Origin: an uncultured Vibrio sp.
GTDB lineage: Bacteria > Pseudomonadota > Gammaproteobacteria > Enterobacterales > Vibrionaceae
NCBI RefSeq assembly: GCF_947488985.1
Contig: NZ_CANLBV010000029.1
Location: forward strand, 1 to 43,987
DNA length: 43,987 nucleotides
Reading direction: 5' to 3'
Shown: one piece after another, positions 1-8,793 of the stretch
Numbering within the stretch: the stretch's first letter is position 1
Layout of the letters: every line of letters starts with the position of its first letter
Made by a program: the position numbers and the translations under genes
The notes under the pieces: generated by a model
What the model was told of the DNA's origin: nothing
Database searches by the model: none
Seen by the model: only the letters and a program-made list of their open reading frames with translations

Positions 1-150
1 CAGCAAACGCTGCCCGAAGGGTTCGGCTAAAAGCGTTTTACTCTTTGTTGAGGGAGATTTGCTTAGAGTGACTAGGCTACTTCCCCCTCGCCGCGATTAA
101 AACGCTTTTATCTCGAACGAAATTTAACCACGAAAGATCAACACGCCCTA
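1..150. mobile_element. End of an IS-like element (partial)
   Basis: The 18 nt at 133-150 recur exactly, as the reverse complement, at 43877-43894. The core GGGCGTGTTGATC resembles the GG-x-x-x-TGTTGA pattern I recall for terminal repeats of IS903-type IS5-family elements. Read from the left, the element would end at about 148, with its body outside the window. No open reading frame is visible in 1-137. The last codons and stop of the neighbouring HlyD-type gene lie inside this repeat, so an insertion probably truncated it. The element identity is inference from terminal pattern only. Confidence 0.45.
28..110. repeat. 13-bp inverted repeat pair
   Basis: TAAAAGCGTTTTA at 28-40 and its exact reverse complement at 98-110 are separated by 57 nt. 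Each arm is also almost self-palindromic. The pair lies inside the IS-like end and could form a long stem or two small hairpins. No function is assigned. Confidence 0.6.
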
Positions 151-1196
151 GAATATACCGCAACTTCAACCGCAGTCCCCATTGGTAAATGGTATTCAGA
201 GAGATCATCGGTAATTGAAAGTTTGGCAAAGACTCGACCGCTTGTTTTTAGTGAATCGGTTCCCAATAGTGCGCCACGAGCTTGGAACTGACTCTCTCCA
301 ATAGCGGGTAAGACCTCTTCAATACGACCTTTGAAAATTTTTCCAGGCAGTGCTCGGAATAAAAATTCGGCTTCGTAGCCCGGCTGAAGACGTTGTAATG
401 AATTTTGTCTAAAGGCAGCAGCGTAAAATTGTTCTTCTGAGTGGACGAAGGTCATCACAGGAGCTAATGGTAGTGGAACCGCCATCACGCCAGGGCGCAA
501 TGCTAATTGTGTAACGTACCCGTCAGTGGGAGCTCGTACGACGGTTTGTTCAACATCAAACTGGGCTTTACGCAACTCGGCCAATAAACTGACGACTGCG
601 GTATTCTCACCACCTATTTCAGAATCTAAGGCGAATTTGGCTTGGTCTAGGTTAGCATCGGCCACTTTTACTGCCGCTTCCGATGCCTTGTAAGCTTGTC
701 GGCGCGTGTCTAATTGTTGCTCGGTAAAGGCGCCGCTGTCATAGCCACGCTTGTAACGAGAGAATTCTCGCTGGGCTTTGTCTCGCTCCGCGATGGCTTT
801 GACTTTTGCAGCCTCCGCTTCGGCGACTTCTGATTCGATGCCAAGCGCGCCTTGGCTTGCTTCTTTTATTTTGGCCTCTAGCCTTGCGACTTCGGCTTCA
901 AATGGCACAGGATCAATCTTAAATAAGATATCGCCCTTCTTAAGCGGTTTGTTTGCTTGAACGGGGACTTCGATAACCTTACCTCTAACCCCTGAAACAA
1001 TCGGCGTGGTTGAGTAAACTTGGTTACCTATCTGAGTGAACGGGTGGTTGTAGTTCATCAGCAGGATCAAAGTCCCGATAATGATGACACCGCCAAGAAC
1101 AGCAGTCGGTACAGTCCATTTATTCAGTGGGATATTAAATACTTTGAAGATGGTGATACAAAGTGCCGCATAGGTCATTATCAGCAGTAAATCCAT
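138..1196 (-). CDS. yiaV: YiaV-like HlyD-family membrane fusion protein, C-terminally truncated
   Basis: An inner-membrane periplasmic adaptor of the HlyD/EmrA type, 352 aa. Two hydrophobic segments (about residues 3-19 and 32-48) lead into the first lipoyl half (about 60-110), a long Ala/Glu-rich coiled coil (about 100-215), then the second lipoyl half beginning VRAPTDGYVTQL and a beta-barrel region. The start overlaps the yiaW stop by one nucleotide, so the two are co-translated. E. coli YiaV, as I recall it, continues about 25-28 residues past the matching AVYS motif. Here the protein ends YSRAC, and those last codons are part of the IS-type end at 133-150. Truncation by insertion is therefore likely. 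No outer-membrane or pump partner is present, so the substrate is unknown. Confidence 0.8.
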   Translation of the reverse strand: MDLLLIMTYAALCITIFKVFNIPLNKWTVPTAVLGGVIIIGTLILLMNYNHPFTQIGNQVYSTTPIVSGVRGKVIEVPVQANKPLKKGDILFKIDPVPFEAEVARLEAKIKEASQGALGIESEVAEAEAAKVKAIAERDKAQREFSRYKRGYDSGAFTEQQLDTRRQAYKASEAAVKVADANLDQAKFALDSEIGGENTAVVSLLAELRKAQFDVEQTVVRAPTDGYVTQLALRPGVMAVPLPLAPVMTFVHSEEQFYAAAFRQNSLQRLQPGYEAEFLFRALPGKIFKGRIEEVLPAIGESQFQARGALLGTDSLKTSGRVFAKLSITDDLSEYHLPMGTAVEVAVYSRAC

Positions 1197-1591
1197 TACT
1201 TAGCCTCCTGATCTTGGACGTTGTGTGCCTCTTTCTCAATGCTGCTCTGAGCTGCATTGGTTTGTTTGAGTTGCTCGATTTCTTGTTTAAGTGTACTGAC
1301 TTGGTCGATTAAGGTGTCCACTCGATGATGAATATCATGTTGTTCTTCTTCGAGTTTGGCAAAGCCCCAGCCTCTGTCTTTGCGCCACAATGTTGCCCAA
1401 ATCCATAGGAATGGCCAAATGGCGTGTAAGGTGAATAGGCTAACCCAACCTGAAACGTGAATCGCATCCTGATGAGGGTGGTTACGTTCTTTAGCGATTT
1501 CATAAGGAATATCGTGAATAACGATGATGCCGTAAAAAATGACCAGTGCCACAAAGACAAGCAAGCCGAGCGCAAAGTAGTCTAGAAACAT
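1196..1591 (-). CDS. yiaW: YiaW-like DUF3302 inner membrane protein
   Basis: A small membrane protein of 131 aa matching the DUF3302/YiaW family from memory. Hydrophobic segments span about residues 3-23 and 51-70, joined by a conserved HDIPYEIAKERNHPH loop and followed by the conserved stretch TLHAIWPFLWIWATLW. The C-terminal 45 residues form a charged, heptad-like coiled coil (about 80-118), longer than in the E. coli protein as I recall it. AAGGATC lies about 6 nt before the ATG. It is the first gene of a two-gene unit with the HlyD-type protein, as in yiaWV. The role is unknown; an envelope stress or drug-efflux accessory function is only suggested by the partner. Confidence 0.8.
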   Translation of the reverse strand: MFLDYFALGLLVFVALVIFYGIIVIHDIPYEIAKERNHPHQDAIHVSGWVSLFTLHAIWPFLWIWATLWRKDRGWGFAKLEEEQHDIHHRVDTLIDQVSTLKQEIEQLKQTNAAQSSIEKEAHNVQDQEAK

Positions 1592-1725
1592 AACAGATCC
1601 TTGTAATGTTAGATGTTGAATATAAACATACTACGTCATCACTCAAGTAATTATTATGAAAAATGATTTATATTATAAGGAATGATTCGTCGTTATGCTC
1701 ATTGTGTGATCAATGATAACTTTTA

Positions 1726-3309
1726 CTACTCAGTACAGAGCTGATTACGACCATTAGCCTTCGCTCTATAGAGTGCTTTATCTGCGCGATAGAAGGTGCG
1801 TTGAGTATTTTCACCTTCTCGATGTAGAGTGATGCCAATACTCACGGTTAAGCCACGCTCTCCGAGTATTTCATGCCAACCGAATTGGTCAATGCGCTCT
1901 CGATACTGTTCAGAGTGCATTTCTGCCTTGGTAAGATCGGTATTATCCAGAATGACTAAAAACTCTTCTCCACCAAATCTGACACATGACGCACCTTTGA
2001 ACTTGAAGTAGGCGCGAAGTTCTTGAGAGACGGTGACAATCGCTTTGTCGCCGACTAAGTGGCTAAGCTCATCGTTGATAGACTTAAAGTGATCTATGTC
2101 GATTACGACAAGCGCAAAGGGAGTGTGGTGAAGAAGTAGATCTTTCAGTTTTACATCTAGCCATCGGCGGTTATGTAATCCGGTCAGTGGGTCGGTGAAC
2201 ACATCTTGCTGTAGTCGAGCTACCGTATTTTTATGTTGCTCAGTTGTCTCTTTCAACTCTCTATTTTCTTGTTCAGAGAGAATAAGTTTGAGCTGCAATT
2301 CAAAGCGTGATAAGCGGCGCAGTTGGCTTGCTCCGAGTTCACTGATTGGGATCTGCTTGATGAGATCCGTTTCAATTTGGTAGCCTTTTTTCTCATAATT
2401 CAGCGCCTCTTGAAAACACCCTTGGCTTATACATACATCGCTCAAGGAATCAAAGAAGCGTTTTGCAAGTACCGGTGACGCGTCTACTTTTACTCGTTTT
2501 TCGGTAATCGACAAGATCATCCGTGTGTACTCTTGCTTTCCTATTGCACTCAGACATTGCGCTTGCTCTAGACGTGTTACGATCGCCAGCATGTTCGCTT
2601 GAGTGCTGTTGGTCGGATATTGAATCTTGGATAGACATCGCAGCGCCTCATAGTATTGTTTCTGAGCACGAAGCACCTTCGCTTGGCTCAGTAATATCTG
2701 AGCGGTGAGCAGCTTATTACTCACCAAAATACCGAGCTCTTCACATTCATCCAGTAAATCACTGGCGGTGGTAATACGGTTGAGCAACAGGAGACTCTCG
2801 ACCATATGTAGCTTGAATTTGAGACGAAGTGAGCGACTACTTATCGCATGATCGATACTGCAGATTTTTTGGTAGTAGCGCAGGGCTCGGTTATGATCAC
2901 TGTAGGCATCACATAGATTCCCCATCCCCAAAATAGCCATGACATATTCATCGATATAGCCGTGTTCAACGGCGATTGTTGATGAACTGACGAATTCATT
3001 TAGGGCTGAGGTGTAATCCCCCATTTCAACCAAGCGATCACTTAGGCTACTTTTTACCGTCAGTATGTCTTCAACGTCGTTGGGAAGGTCCAGTAGATTG
3101 AGTGCAAGTCTCAGTTCTTTGATACTGGTTTGATTTTGTTGTAATTCAGCGCGGTATTCAGAGCTAATGATATAGCAGTGAGCTTGCTCTGTTTTTGTGG
3201 TCGAAATGTGTTGTCGAATATGGTTCCAGAAGATGATCGCCTCTTCACCAGAGACAGATGAAGGATCTAACCCCGCGTCGGTGATCTTGCGTAATAGGGT
3301 CTCCATCAT
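1726..3309 (-). CDS. TPR-GGDEF diguanylate cyclase
   Basis: A 527-aa cytoplasmic protein with no signal peptide or membrane segment. Residues about 20-325 are helical repeats of TPR type, for example the stretch with ALRYYQKI. Residues about 335-370 form a coiled coil. The C-terminal GGDEF domain starts at DPLTGLHNRR, has DIDHFKSIND, and has GGEEF at residues 446-450, so diguanylate cyclase activity is expected. The four residues five positions upstream of GGEEF are not RxxD, so the usual inhibitory c-di-GMP site is absent. Its ATG overlaps the TGA of the upstream paralogue (ATGA), which implies translational coupling. The TPR region probably senses a protein or peptide partner (inference). 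Confidence 0.9.
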   Translation of the reverse strand: MMETLLRKITDAGLDPSSVSGEEAIIFWNHIRQHISTTKTEQAHCYIISSEYRAELQQNQTSIKELRLALNLLDLPNDVEDILTVKSSLSDRLVEMGDYTSALNEFVSSSTIAVEHGYIDEYVMAILGMGNLCDAYSDHNRALRYYQKICSIDHAISSRSLRLKFKLHMVESLLLLNRITTASDLLDECEELGILVSNKLLTAQILLSQAKVLRAQKQYYEALRCLSKIQYPTNSTQANMLAIVTRLEQAQCLSAIGKQEYTRMILSITEKRVKVDASPVLAKRFFDSLSDVCISQGCFQEALNYEKKGYQIETDLIKQIPISELGASQLRRLSRFELQLKLILSEQENRELKETTEQHKNTVARLQQDVFTDPLTGLHNRRWLDVKLKDLLLHHTPFALVVIDIDHFKSINDELSHLVGDKAIVTVSQELRAYFKFKGASCVRFGGEEFLVILDNTDLTKAEMHSEQYRERIDQFGWHEILGERGLTVSIGITLHREGENTQRTFYRADKALYRAKANGRNQLCTE

Positions 3310-4775
3310 TCTGTTACCTCTGAATCGTCTTCTTCTAGTTGCTCAAGCGTGAATGGGAAGGTCAAAATGTCAGTCAGGCTCACGGAAGGTTTCGAGCCTT
3401 TTAATCCCTTCCTATGCCAAGGGTAAATATCGAGCATGGTAGTGAGAGTTTGGAAGGTGTGCTCGGCGGCTTTGCCTTTCTCTGAAATCATAAGCGCTAC
3501 GCGCTCTGAACTTAGTCTAGAAATAAAGTCGTCCTGATTACACAAGGTATGGGCAATCTCGGTACAGACATCTAGGTAAGCGCTGTCTATATGGTGGAAC
3601 ATAATAATGCTGTGGTTCGAGTGTTTGAGTTCTGTTTTAAATTGCATCAGCTGTTCCCACCAAAAGGTTTCAGAAACCACATAAGAAAAATGCTTTTCTG
3701 GGTCGTATTCGTGCTGACCTCGAATACGGTTAATCAGCTTTCGTGCTCTTTTCTCTAGTTGGCGTTTTGAAGTGTGCGCTTTATCTAAACTCACCCGGGA
3801 AGTTTGTTCTCGAAGCATACCTATAGAGTATTGACGATACTTCTTAAAGGCGACTAATGCAGCTTTGAAATCTTGATTTTCTTCTGCAACTAAGGATTGT
3901 TGGTAACAAATTTGGCTAAGTAGCTCGCCGTTGTCGAATTTATTGGCCGATTGTTCGGCGAGTCTCAGCAATTCTGCTGCTTGTTCTGGTCTTTCTCTGA
4001 GCAGCTCTAATCGGGCCCGGCTGATATATGAGTGGGCTTTCATCCACACGAGGTTGTGTTCAACGGCCAGATGATGCGCTTTGTCGGTAGCTCGCTCTGC
4101 GTCGTCTAAGCGCTCAAGACCAAGGAGCGCAAGACCTCTGAAATCCCATATCTCGGCGTGCCAAGTATCGTCTTTGTGGTCTTTCAATATTTCTTCTGCA
4201 GCGTCTAACACCGATAACATTTCAGCATAGTTATTGAGTAGGTAGTAATCCCAAGCAAGTACGATTCTCGCTTTCCCCTCTATCCAGCTAATACGGCTGT
4301 TGTTCGCTACTTGTACCGCGAGTTGGTGGGTTGAGCATGCAAGTTTATATTCATGGGTCATTCGCCAAATGTTGCCAAGGCCAATGAGACATTCAATTTG
4401 CATTTCTACGTCATCAACCAGAGCAGACTGCTCTAATGCGTTGATCCAAAACTGTTGGGCAGAGTAATACTTGGCTTGCCCCCAGAACTGGAGCGCATGT
4501 AAATGGAGAATTTCAGGAAGAAAAAGGTCGGTATCTAAGCGTTTTTGTCGTTTGTAGGCTTCTTTGATGTACTTTAAACCTTTCTGGTAATCCATTAGGT
4601 TCCAACAACTTCTCGCCATTAACATCAGGGACTGAATCGCGCCCTCTTCAAACATAACTTGCTCACATCGAACTAGGCACTGTTGGGTTATTTCTAGAAT
4701 GACCAACGGCTCTGAGTCGACGCGAGTTTTGAGTTGTGTGAGTTCTGTTTCAAGAAGGTACTGATTTTTGTCCAA
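3306..4775 (-). CDS. TPR protein with degenerate GGDEF-like C-terminus
   Basis: A 489-aa cytoplasmic protein, first in the operon. Residues about 1-315 are TPR-like repeats that align by eye with the downstream cyclase: both have a short L/M-G-N motif, then similar repeat spacing, then VLDAAEE against LLDECEE. The C-terminal 130 residues keep the outline of a GGDEF fold (SIIMFHHIDSAYLDV against the DID-FK strand; FISRLSSERVALMI against the R-x-GGDEF hairpin), but the signature is SSERV at 422-426 and the DPLTGL motif is lost. Catalysis is not expected. It may be a regulatory partner of the active paralogue. The only in-frame start is TTG at 4775, with a weak GGA-type ribosome site, so the exact start is uncertain. 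Confidence 0.75.
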   Translation of the reverse strand: MDKNQYLLETELTQLKTRVDSEPLVILEITQQCLVRCEQVMFEEGAIQSLMLMARSCWNLMDYQKGLKYIKEAYKRQKRLDTDLFLPEILHLHALQFWGQAKYYSAQQFWINALEQSALVDDVEMQIECLIGLGNIWRMTHEYKLACSTHQLAVQVANNSRISWIEGKARIVLAWDYYLLNNYAEMLSVLDAAEEILKDHKDDTWHAEIWDFRGLALLGLERLDDAERATDKAHHLAVEHNLVWMKAHSYISRARLELLRERPEQAAELLRLAEQSANKFDNGELLSQICYQQSLVAEENQDFKAALVAFKKYRQYSIGMLREQTSRVSLDKAHTSKRQLEKRARKLINRIRGQHEYDPEKHFSYVVSETFWWEQLMQFKTELKHSNHSIIMFHHIDSAYLDVCTEIAHTLCNQDDFISRLSSERVALMISEKGKAAEHTFQTLTTMLDIYPWHRKGLKGSKPSVSLTDILTFPFTLEQLEEDDSEVTE

Positions 4776-4960
4776 GGTTCCGATCCATCATTATCGAATA
4801 TCGTATTTACACAAGCATCATCAAAGTGCCGTAAAGGTAATGACTCATTATCTTTCTTCGCTTGTCAAAGCAACACTTCTCTTTCTTAATTATGGGTTCT
4901 ACCTCATATTGTTGAGTTAAATTTGAGGGTTAGTGGAACAAATTATGAAGAAGATACACG

Positions 4961-6430
4961 TTATGACAGTAGTTGTTTGAGAGTTAATGGCTGTTCCGTG
5001 ACACCTAAGCGCTGTGCTGCTGTGAGCCCTTGCCTATCTTGGTAGCACAGATTGTGCCAAGCTCTAAATATGTCGAGTAATGGAAGAATGCCCGCAGGAC
5101 GAAGCTTACGCCTAGGCTCATTGATGAAGCTAGCAAATAACACCTGAAAACGATGCTGATAGAACTTGGTTTGTTGTATAGAAGCGGTACTCAACCACTG
5201 TTTGGGCGCAGGATTATTACCCGTTAAGTAGCAAATGCCTTTCTGACACTGACCTTGATTCGCAATTGCCCAACGATCGCGCCACCAACTCATATGAACA
5301 ATGTCTATCTTTTCGAAAGGGAGGTCATCTTGCCAGCCAGCATCTTCTTCTACATACATAAGGTCAATATGTTGACGATGAATGCGCGGTAAACAGACGC
5401 TGAGTGCGGCAGAGCGTAACAAAGGATCTTGTGGCATATAAATCGACACATGCTTGTCCTTATGGCACATATCAAGCACATGTAAGAAGTGGGCATACGA
5501 GGTGTATGGAGGGCGAATAAGGGCACCTTTTGAAGGGTAATGAAAAGCAGTGAGGTTGCCCATAGGGTCTTCAACGTTTCCTCTGGCAAGGATCATTTGG
5601 TACTGCTGTTCAATTCTTTCTTTCAGCTTGTTAGACGGCGCAGGGAGATCAAGATTGGCCTCTAAATCGTGCTCTTTTGAGACAAAGCGCGCTATATCGC
5701 CATAAGGATTATGATCAACACTTTCTGATGGCTCGTCATTTTGCGAATAATTGACGTGCTGGCAAAGAATATAGCCAGTATGTGCCTCGCCAGTCGCAAT
5801 CCACACTACACCATTGTTACTTTGAGGTTGTAAGCGTTGGTAATAAGAAGCGAATTGATATTCTTTGGCATGATTGACCCATCGAGCATCGATCATCGCT
5901 AATTTACGGCGGCAACGGCTAGCGATATGGTCGACGTGATCGTAGAAAGTCTTGGGATTTATGTCTAATTTTCTACAGATCTCCCGTACCGAATAGCCCA
6001 TGAACAATAAGCCCATGAGGTTCTCTTGAAACTGAAGTTTTTTATTGGAGCCAGACCATTTGTCAACAAAGGTGGATTGGCAGTTTTTGCAGCGATAGCG
6101 TTGTCTGTCCCCACTGTAGCCGAAGGCATGATAAAGCTGTTTATGGGTATGAACCGATAAGCCGAAATTATCGCAATCATCATTACGACAAGCTGGGAGC
6201 CCATCGCTGTGAAGTTGTCTTAAACGATGAAGTTCGTTTAATACTTCACGGTTGTTAAGTAAGGGGGGGAAAGAGCCACACTCACGACAGACCATCGCCG
6301 GACGTTTAGGGTTCGCATGTTGCAAAACATATCGTTTTGCTTCGCTCAAGCCAAAGTTGTCACACGCCAATGTTTTACAAAAGTTGAGTTGCAAACCATC
6401 TGCATCTTTTGGCAGCTTGTCGTTAGACAC
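4961..6430 (-). CDS. Stand-alone transposase-like protein with two zinc ribbons
   Basis: A 489-aa protein starting at GTG with GGGGGAG about 5 nt upstream. Two tandem Cys4 ribbons are visible: C18/C23/C48/C51 and C81/C86/C114/C117. Each begins C-x4-C-D-N-F-G-L-S, so they look duplicated. The second ends RYRCKNC-x-STFVDKW, like the InsA-type ribbons of IS1-related transposases. A helix-turn-helix follows at about 141-166 (GYSVREICRKLDINPKTFYDHV region). The remaining 320 residues are not recognised. No terminal repeats or second transposase gene flank it. I infer a domesticated transposase-derived DNA-binding protein; a catalytic role is not excluded. Confidence 0.65.
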   Translation of the reverse strand: MSNDKLPKDADGLQLNFCKTLACDNFGLSEAKRYVLQHANPKRPAMVCRECGSFPPLLNNREVLNELHRLRQLHSDGLPACRNDDCDNFGLSVHTHKQLYHAFGYSGDRQRYRCKNCQSTFVDKWSGSNKKLQFQENLMGLLFMGYSVREICRKLDINPKTFYDHVDHIASRCRRKLAMIDARWVNHAKEYQFASYYQRLQPQSNNGVVWIATGEAHTGYILCQHVNYSQNDEPSESVDHNPYGDIARFVSKEHDLEANLDLPAPSNKLKERIEQQYQMILARGNVEDPMGNLTAFHYPSKGALIRPPYTSYAHFLHVLDMCHKDKHVSIYMPQDPLLRSAALSVCLPRIHRQHIDLMYVEEDAGWQDDLPFEKIDIVHMSWWRDRWAIANQGQCQKGICYLTGNNPAPKQWLSTASIQQTKFYQHRFQVLFASFINEPRRKLRPAGILPLLDIFRAWHNLCYQDRQGLTAAQRLGVTEQPLTLKQLLS

Positions 6431-6453
6431 GATCTCCCCCTCGGATTATTTGA

Positions 6454-6475
6454 GCAGCCAAGTTCGCTTGGCTGC
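6454..6475. terminator. GC-rich hairpin between deoD and the zinc-ribbon gene
   Basis: GCAGCCAAG at 6454-6462 pairs perfectly with 6467-6475 around a TTCG tetraloop. It lies downstream of deoD on the minus strand but lacks a T-run there. It may end deoD transcription inefficiently or act in the leader of the next gene. Confidence 0.45.
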
Positions 6476-6560
6476 GAGGTAGTGCGTTTTAATGTATCGT
6501 TGATCAAATGCTCAGACCAATCGTAGCCAATCACTGATTACTTACTTTTTGTGGTTGGTA

Positions 6561-7271
6561 TTACAAGTTGATCGCTGTCTCTAGAGCGACGGTCATCATG
6601 TCATTGAATGACTTTTGACGCTCTTCAGAGCTGAGCTTTTCACCACGGATGATGTGATCTGAAACCGTGAGAATCGTCAGTGCCTTAGCACCAAGATCCG
6701 CAGCGACGCCATAGATACCAGCGGCTTCCATATCAACGCCAAGGATGCCTAGTTTTTCCATTTTTTCGAAAAGGTCAGCTTCTGGCGTGTAGAAAAGGTC
6801 GGCAGAGAATACGTTACCGACTTTTACTGGCACTTGATGCGCACGAGCTTGGTTTACGGCTTCTTCTAGAAGACCAAAGTCAGCGATGGCCGCGAAATCA
6901 TGGTTGTTGAAACGAATACGGTTAACTTTTGAGTCAGTAGAAGCGCCCATACCGATCACAACGTCCATCAGTTTAACGTCGTCACGGACGGCACCACAGC
7001 TACCGACACGAATAACATTCTTTACACCGAATTCAGCGATAAGCTCGTGTACATAGATACAGCAGGATGGGATCCCCATGCCGTGCCCCATGACCGACAC
7101 GTTTTTGCCTTTATAAGTGCCGGTATAGCCAAACATGTTGCGAACGTCACAAACTTGCTTCACGTCATCAAGGAAGGTTTCTGCGATGTATTTTGCACGA
7201 AGCGGGTCGCCCGGCATCAGTACGGTTTCTGCGAAATCACCAACTTGAGCATTAATATGAGGTGTAGCCAT
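6561..7271 (-). CDS. deoD: Purine nucleoside phosphorylase DeoD-type
   Basis: Cytoplasmic phosphorolysis of purine (deoxy)nucleosides to base and (deoxy)ribose-1-phosphate. The start [15 protein letters not shown] matches the family, with GGAGAA before the ATG at 7271; an upstream in-frame extension is rejected. At 236 aa it is near the 239 aa of the E. coli enzyme. Visible motifs are [12 protein letters not shown] (phosphate-binding Gly21 and Arg25), the RVGSCGA loop, VDMEAAG in the nucleoside site, and VSDHI carrying the catalytic Asp. It stands alone rather than in a deoCABD operon, which agrees with the second, chromosome II copy of deoD recalled from V. cholerae. Confidence 0.96.
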   Translation of the reverse strand: MATPHINAQVGDFAETVLMPGDPLRAKYIAETFLDDVKQVCDVRNMFGYTGTYKGKNVSVMGHGMGIPSCCIYVHELIAEFGVKNVIRVGSCGAVRDDVKLMDVVIGMGASTDSKVNRIRFNNHDFAAIADFGLLEEAVNQARAHQVPVKVGNVFSADLFYTPEADLFEKMEKLGILGVDMEAAGIYGVAADLGAKALTILTVSDHIIRGEKLSSEERQKSFNDMMTVALETAINL

Positions 7272-7618
7272 GGTCGTTCTCCAGTGTTTAAACGGCAATG
7301 ATTGAAGCTGGGTTTCATCGATTACCGATTATGTTGAATTGAATTCATTGGGTTGACGCAATACTAGCGAGTAAAAACTGCTCTCCATGAGAGGTTGGTC
7401 ACAAAAAGGGGCCGCTCATTAGGTTTTATTGTTATTGATAACTAAATCTGTTGAAAGTTTAAAAGGGATCGATTTTGATCGGTAAAATCGTATAGTATCG
7501 ATGGTAGGGCGCGGTTATCACGGCAAGAGCGGATATCAATTTAGCGGGCAATCACCGCGGTAGAGACGTTTGCACAGCGATAATCTAAACTTTGATAAAA
7601 GACAAACTAAGGAATTGT

Positions 7619-8617
7619 ATGTGGTATTTCGCTAGCTTGATGTCTTTACACTCAATGAAAACACAAATACGTAAGGTCGCTTTGCGTGCTGTGAGAGCAA
7701 CGCGGCTTGCTGTAAGCACAACCTTGATTGTTGGAGGAGTGAGTTCGTGGTGGGTGTCTGCTGCAACCTTTGAACTGCCTCCAGAGGAAAGCCGTATTGT
7801 GGGCAGAATACAGCAGCATGAGGTGATTGCGGGCGAAACGTTGGCAATCATCGCAAAGCAATATGATATTGGCTTGCTCTCTTTGATGGCAGCAAATAAA
7901 GGGGTGGACCCTTTTCTACCTATGGAAGGCTATGTGTTAAGCATTCCAAGCCGTTTGATTCTGCCTGATACTCAAAGAAAAGGAATTGTCATCAACCTTG
8001 CTGAATTGAGGTTATATTACTTTGAACCTACTCAAAACCTGGTTCATGTCTTCCCTGTCGGTATTGGCCGAGTGGGGCGTGATACTCCAGAAATGACCAC
8101 TAAGATCAGCCAAAAAAGAGCCAACCCGACTTGGACACCACCTCAATCAGTCCGTGAAGAATATTTAGAAAAGGGCATTGAATTACCGAGTGTGGTACCC
8201 GCAGGCCCAGATAACCCACTGGGTTCGTATGCATTACGACTGGCTTACGGCATCGGGGACTATTTGATACACGGTACTAATAAAGAGTTTGGTATAGGCT
8301 TACGAGTCAGCTCTGGGTGTATTCGTATGGAGCCTAAAGATATTGAGTGGCTGTTTGAGAAAGTGAGCCATGGAGAACAGGTGGTTATTATTGATGAGCC
8401 GATCAAAGTGTCACTCGAACCTGACCGTAGTGTGTTTGTTGAAGCGCATGAGCCGCTGACTCGAAGTGATGGTTCTAAGAAGTCCTTACAAATCCCAGTT
8501 GAGTTAAAATGGTGGCTTGAAGATGCAGACTTGTCTAACTCAAAAGCGAAATCGGTTATCTTTGCTCAAAATGGCGTGCCAGTTGAAGTCGTTCCTCCTT
8601 TGGTTGAGCTTAATTGA
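7619..8617 (+). CDS. L,D-transpeptidase (ErfK/YbiS/YcfS/YnhG family)
   Basis: A periplasmic enzyme forming L,D peptide bonds at meso-diaminopimelate, either between peptidoglycan stems or to Braun lipoprotein. The ATG at 7619 has AAGGA about 6 nt upstream; a TTG at 7592 has no such site. The 332-aa product has a long Arg-rich N-region and a hydrophobic stretch ending WWVSAATFE (signal or anchor), then a LysM-like segment (about residues 60-105) and the YkuD domain with HGTNKEFGIGLRVSSGCIRM, catalytic Cys near residue 234. An extra tail of about 60 residues follows. It converges on lpp, its probable substrate gene. Anchoring Lpp is likely; 3-3 crosslinking is the alternative. Confidence 0.92.
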   Translation: MWYFASLMSLHSMKTQIRKVALRAVRATRLAVSTTLIVGGVSSWWVSAATFELPPEESRIVGRIQQHEVIAGETLAIIAKQYDIGLLSLMAANKGVDPFLPMEGYVLSIPSRLILPDTQRKGIVINLAELRLYYFEPTQNLVHVFPVGIGRVGRDTPEMTTKISQKRANPTWTPPQSVREEYLEKGIELPSVVPAGPDNPLGSYALRLAYGIGDYLIHGTNKEFGIGLRVSSGCIRMEPKDIEWLFEKVSHGEQVVIIDEPIKVSLEPDRSVFVEAHEPLTRSDGSKKSLQIPVELKWWLEDADLSNSKAKSVIFAQNGVPVEVVPPLVELN

Positions 8618-8637
8618 TAGGTACCCATCGTAGAAAG

Positions 8638-8676
8638 AATACCAATCGCAGTAAAAACTGGTCACCCTAGCTTGTT
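8638..8676 (+). repeat. Truncated copy of a dispersed Vibrio repeat
   Basis: About 39 nt reading AATACCAATCGCAGTAAAAA and then CTGGTCACCCTAGCTTGTTA match the left part of the MITE-like element at 31072 onward, with two or three differences. The rest of the element is absent here, as the sequence runs straight into the ldt-lpp terminator region. Confidence 0.7.
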
Positions 8677-8696
8677 ATCTTTCTTTGCCACAAATA

Positions 8697-8728
8697 AAAG
8701 CACCACATCGGTTAAGATGTGGTGCTTT
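8697..8728. terminator. Bidirectional terminator between ldt and lpp
   Basis: A perfect 13-bp stem, AAAGCACCACATC at 8697-8709 with 8716-8728, has a 6-nt loop. A/T-rich flanks and the convergent genes on both sides suggest it serves both strands. Confidence 0.85.
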
Positions 8729-8793
8729 CTAATTACTGTTTCTTACTAATTTGCGACTGGTTTAATCTACAGCTTCATTACGTATAAATTCGT

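Noticed and set aside
7440..7500. Sigma-70 promoter for the L,D-transpeptidase (TTGATC and TATAGT)
   Set aside because: The two boxes are only 10 bp apart, too close for a normal promoter.
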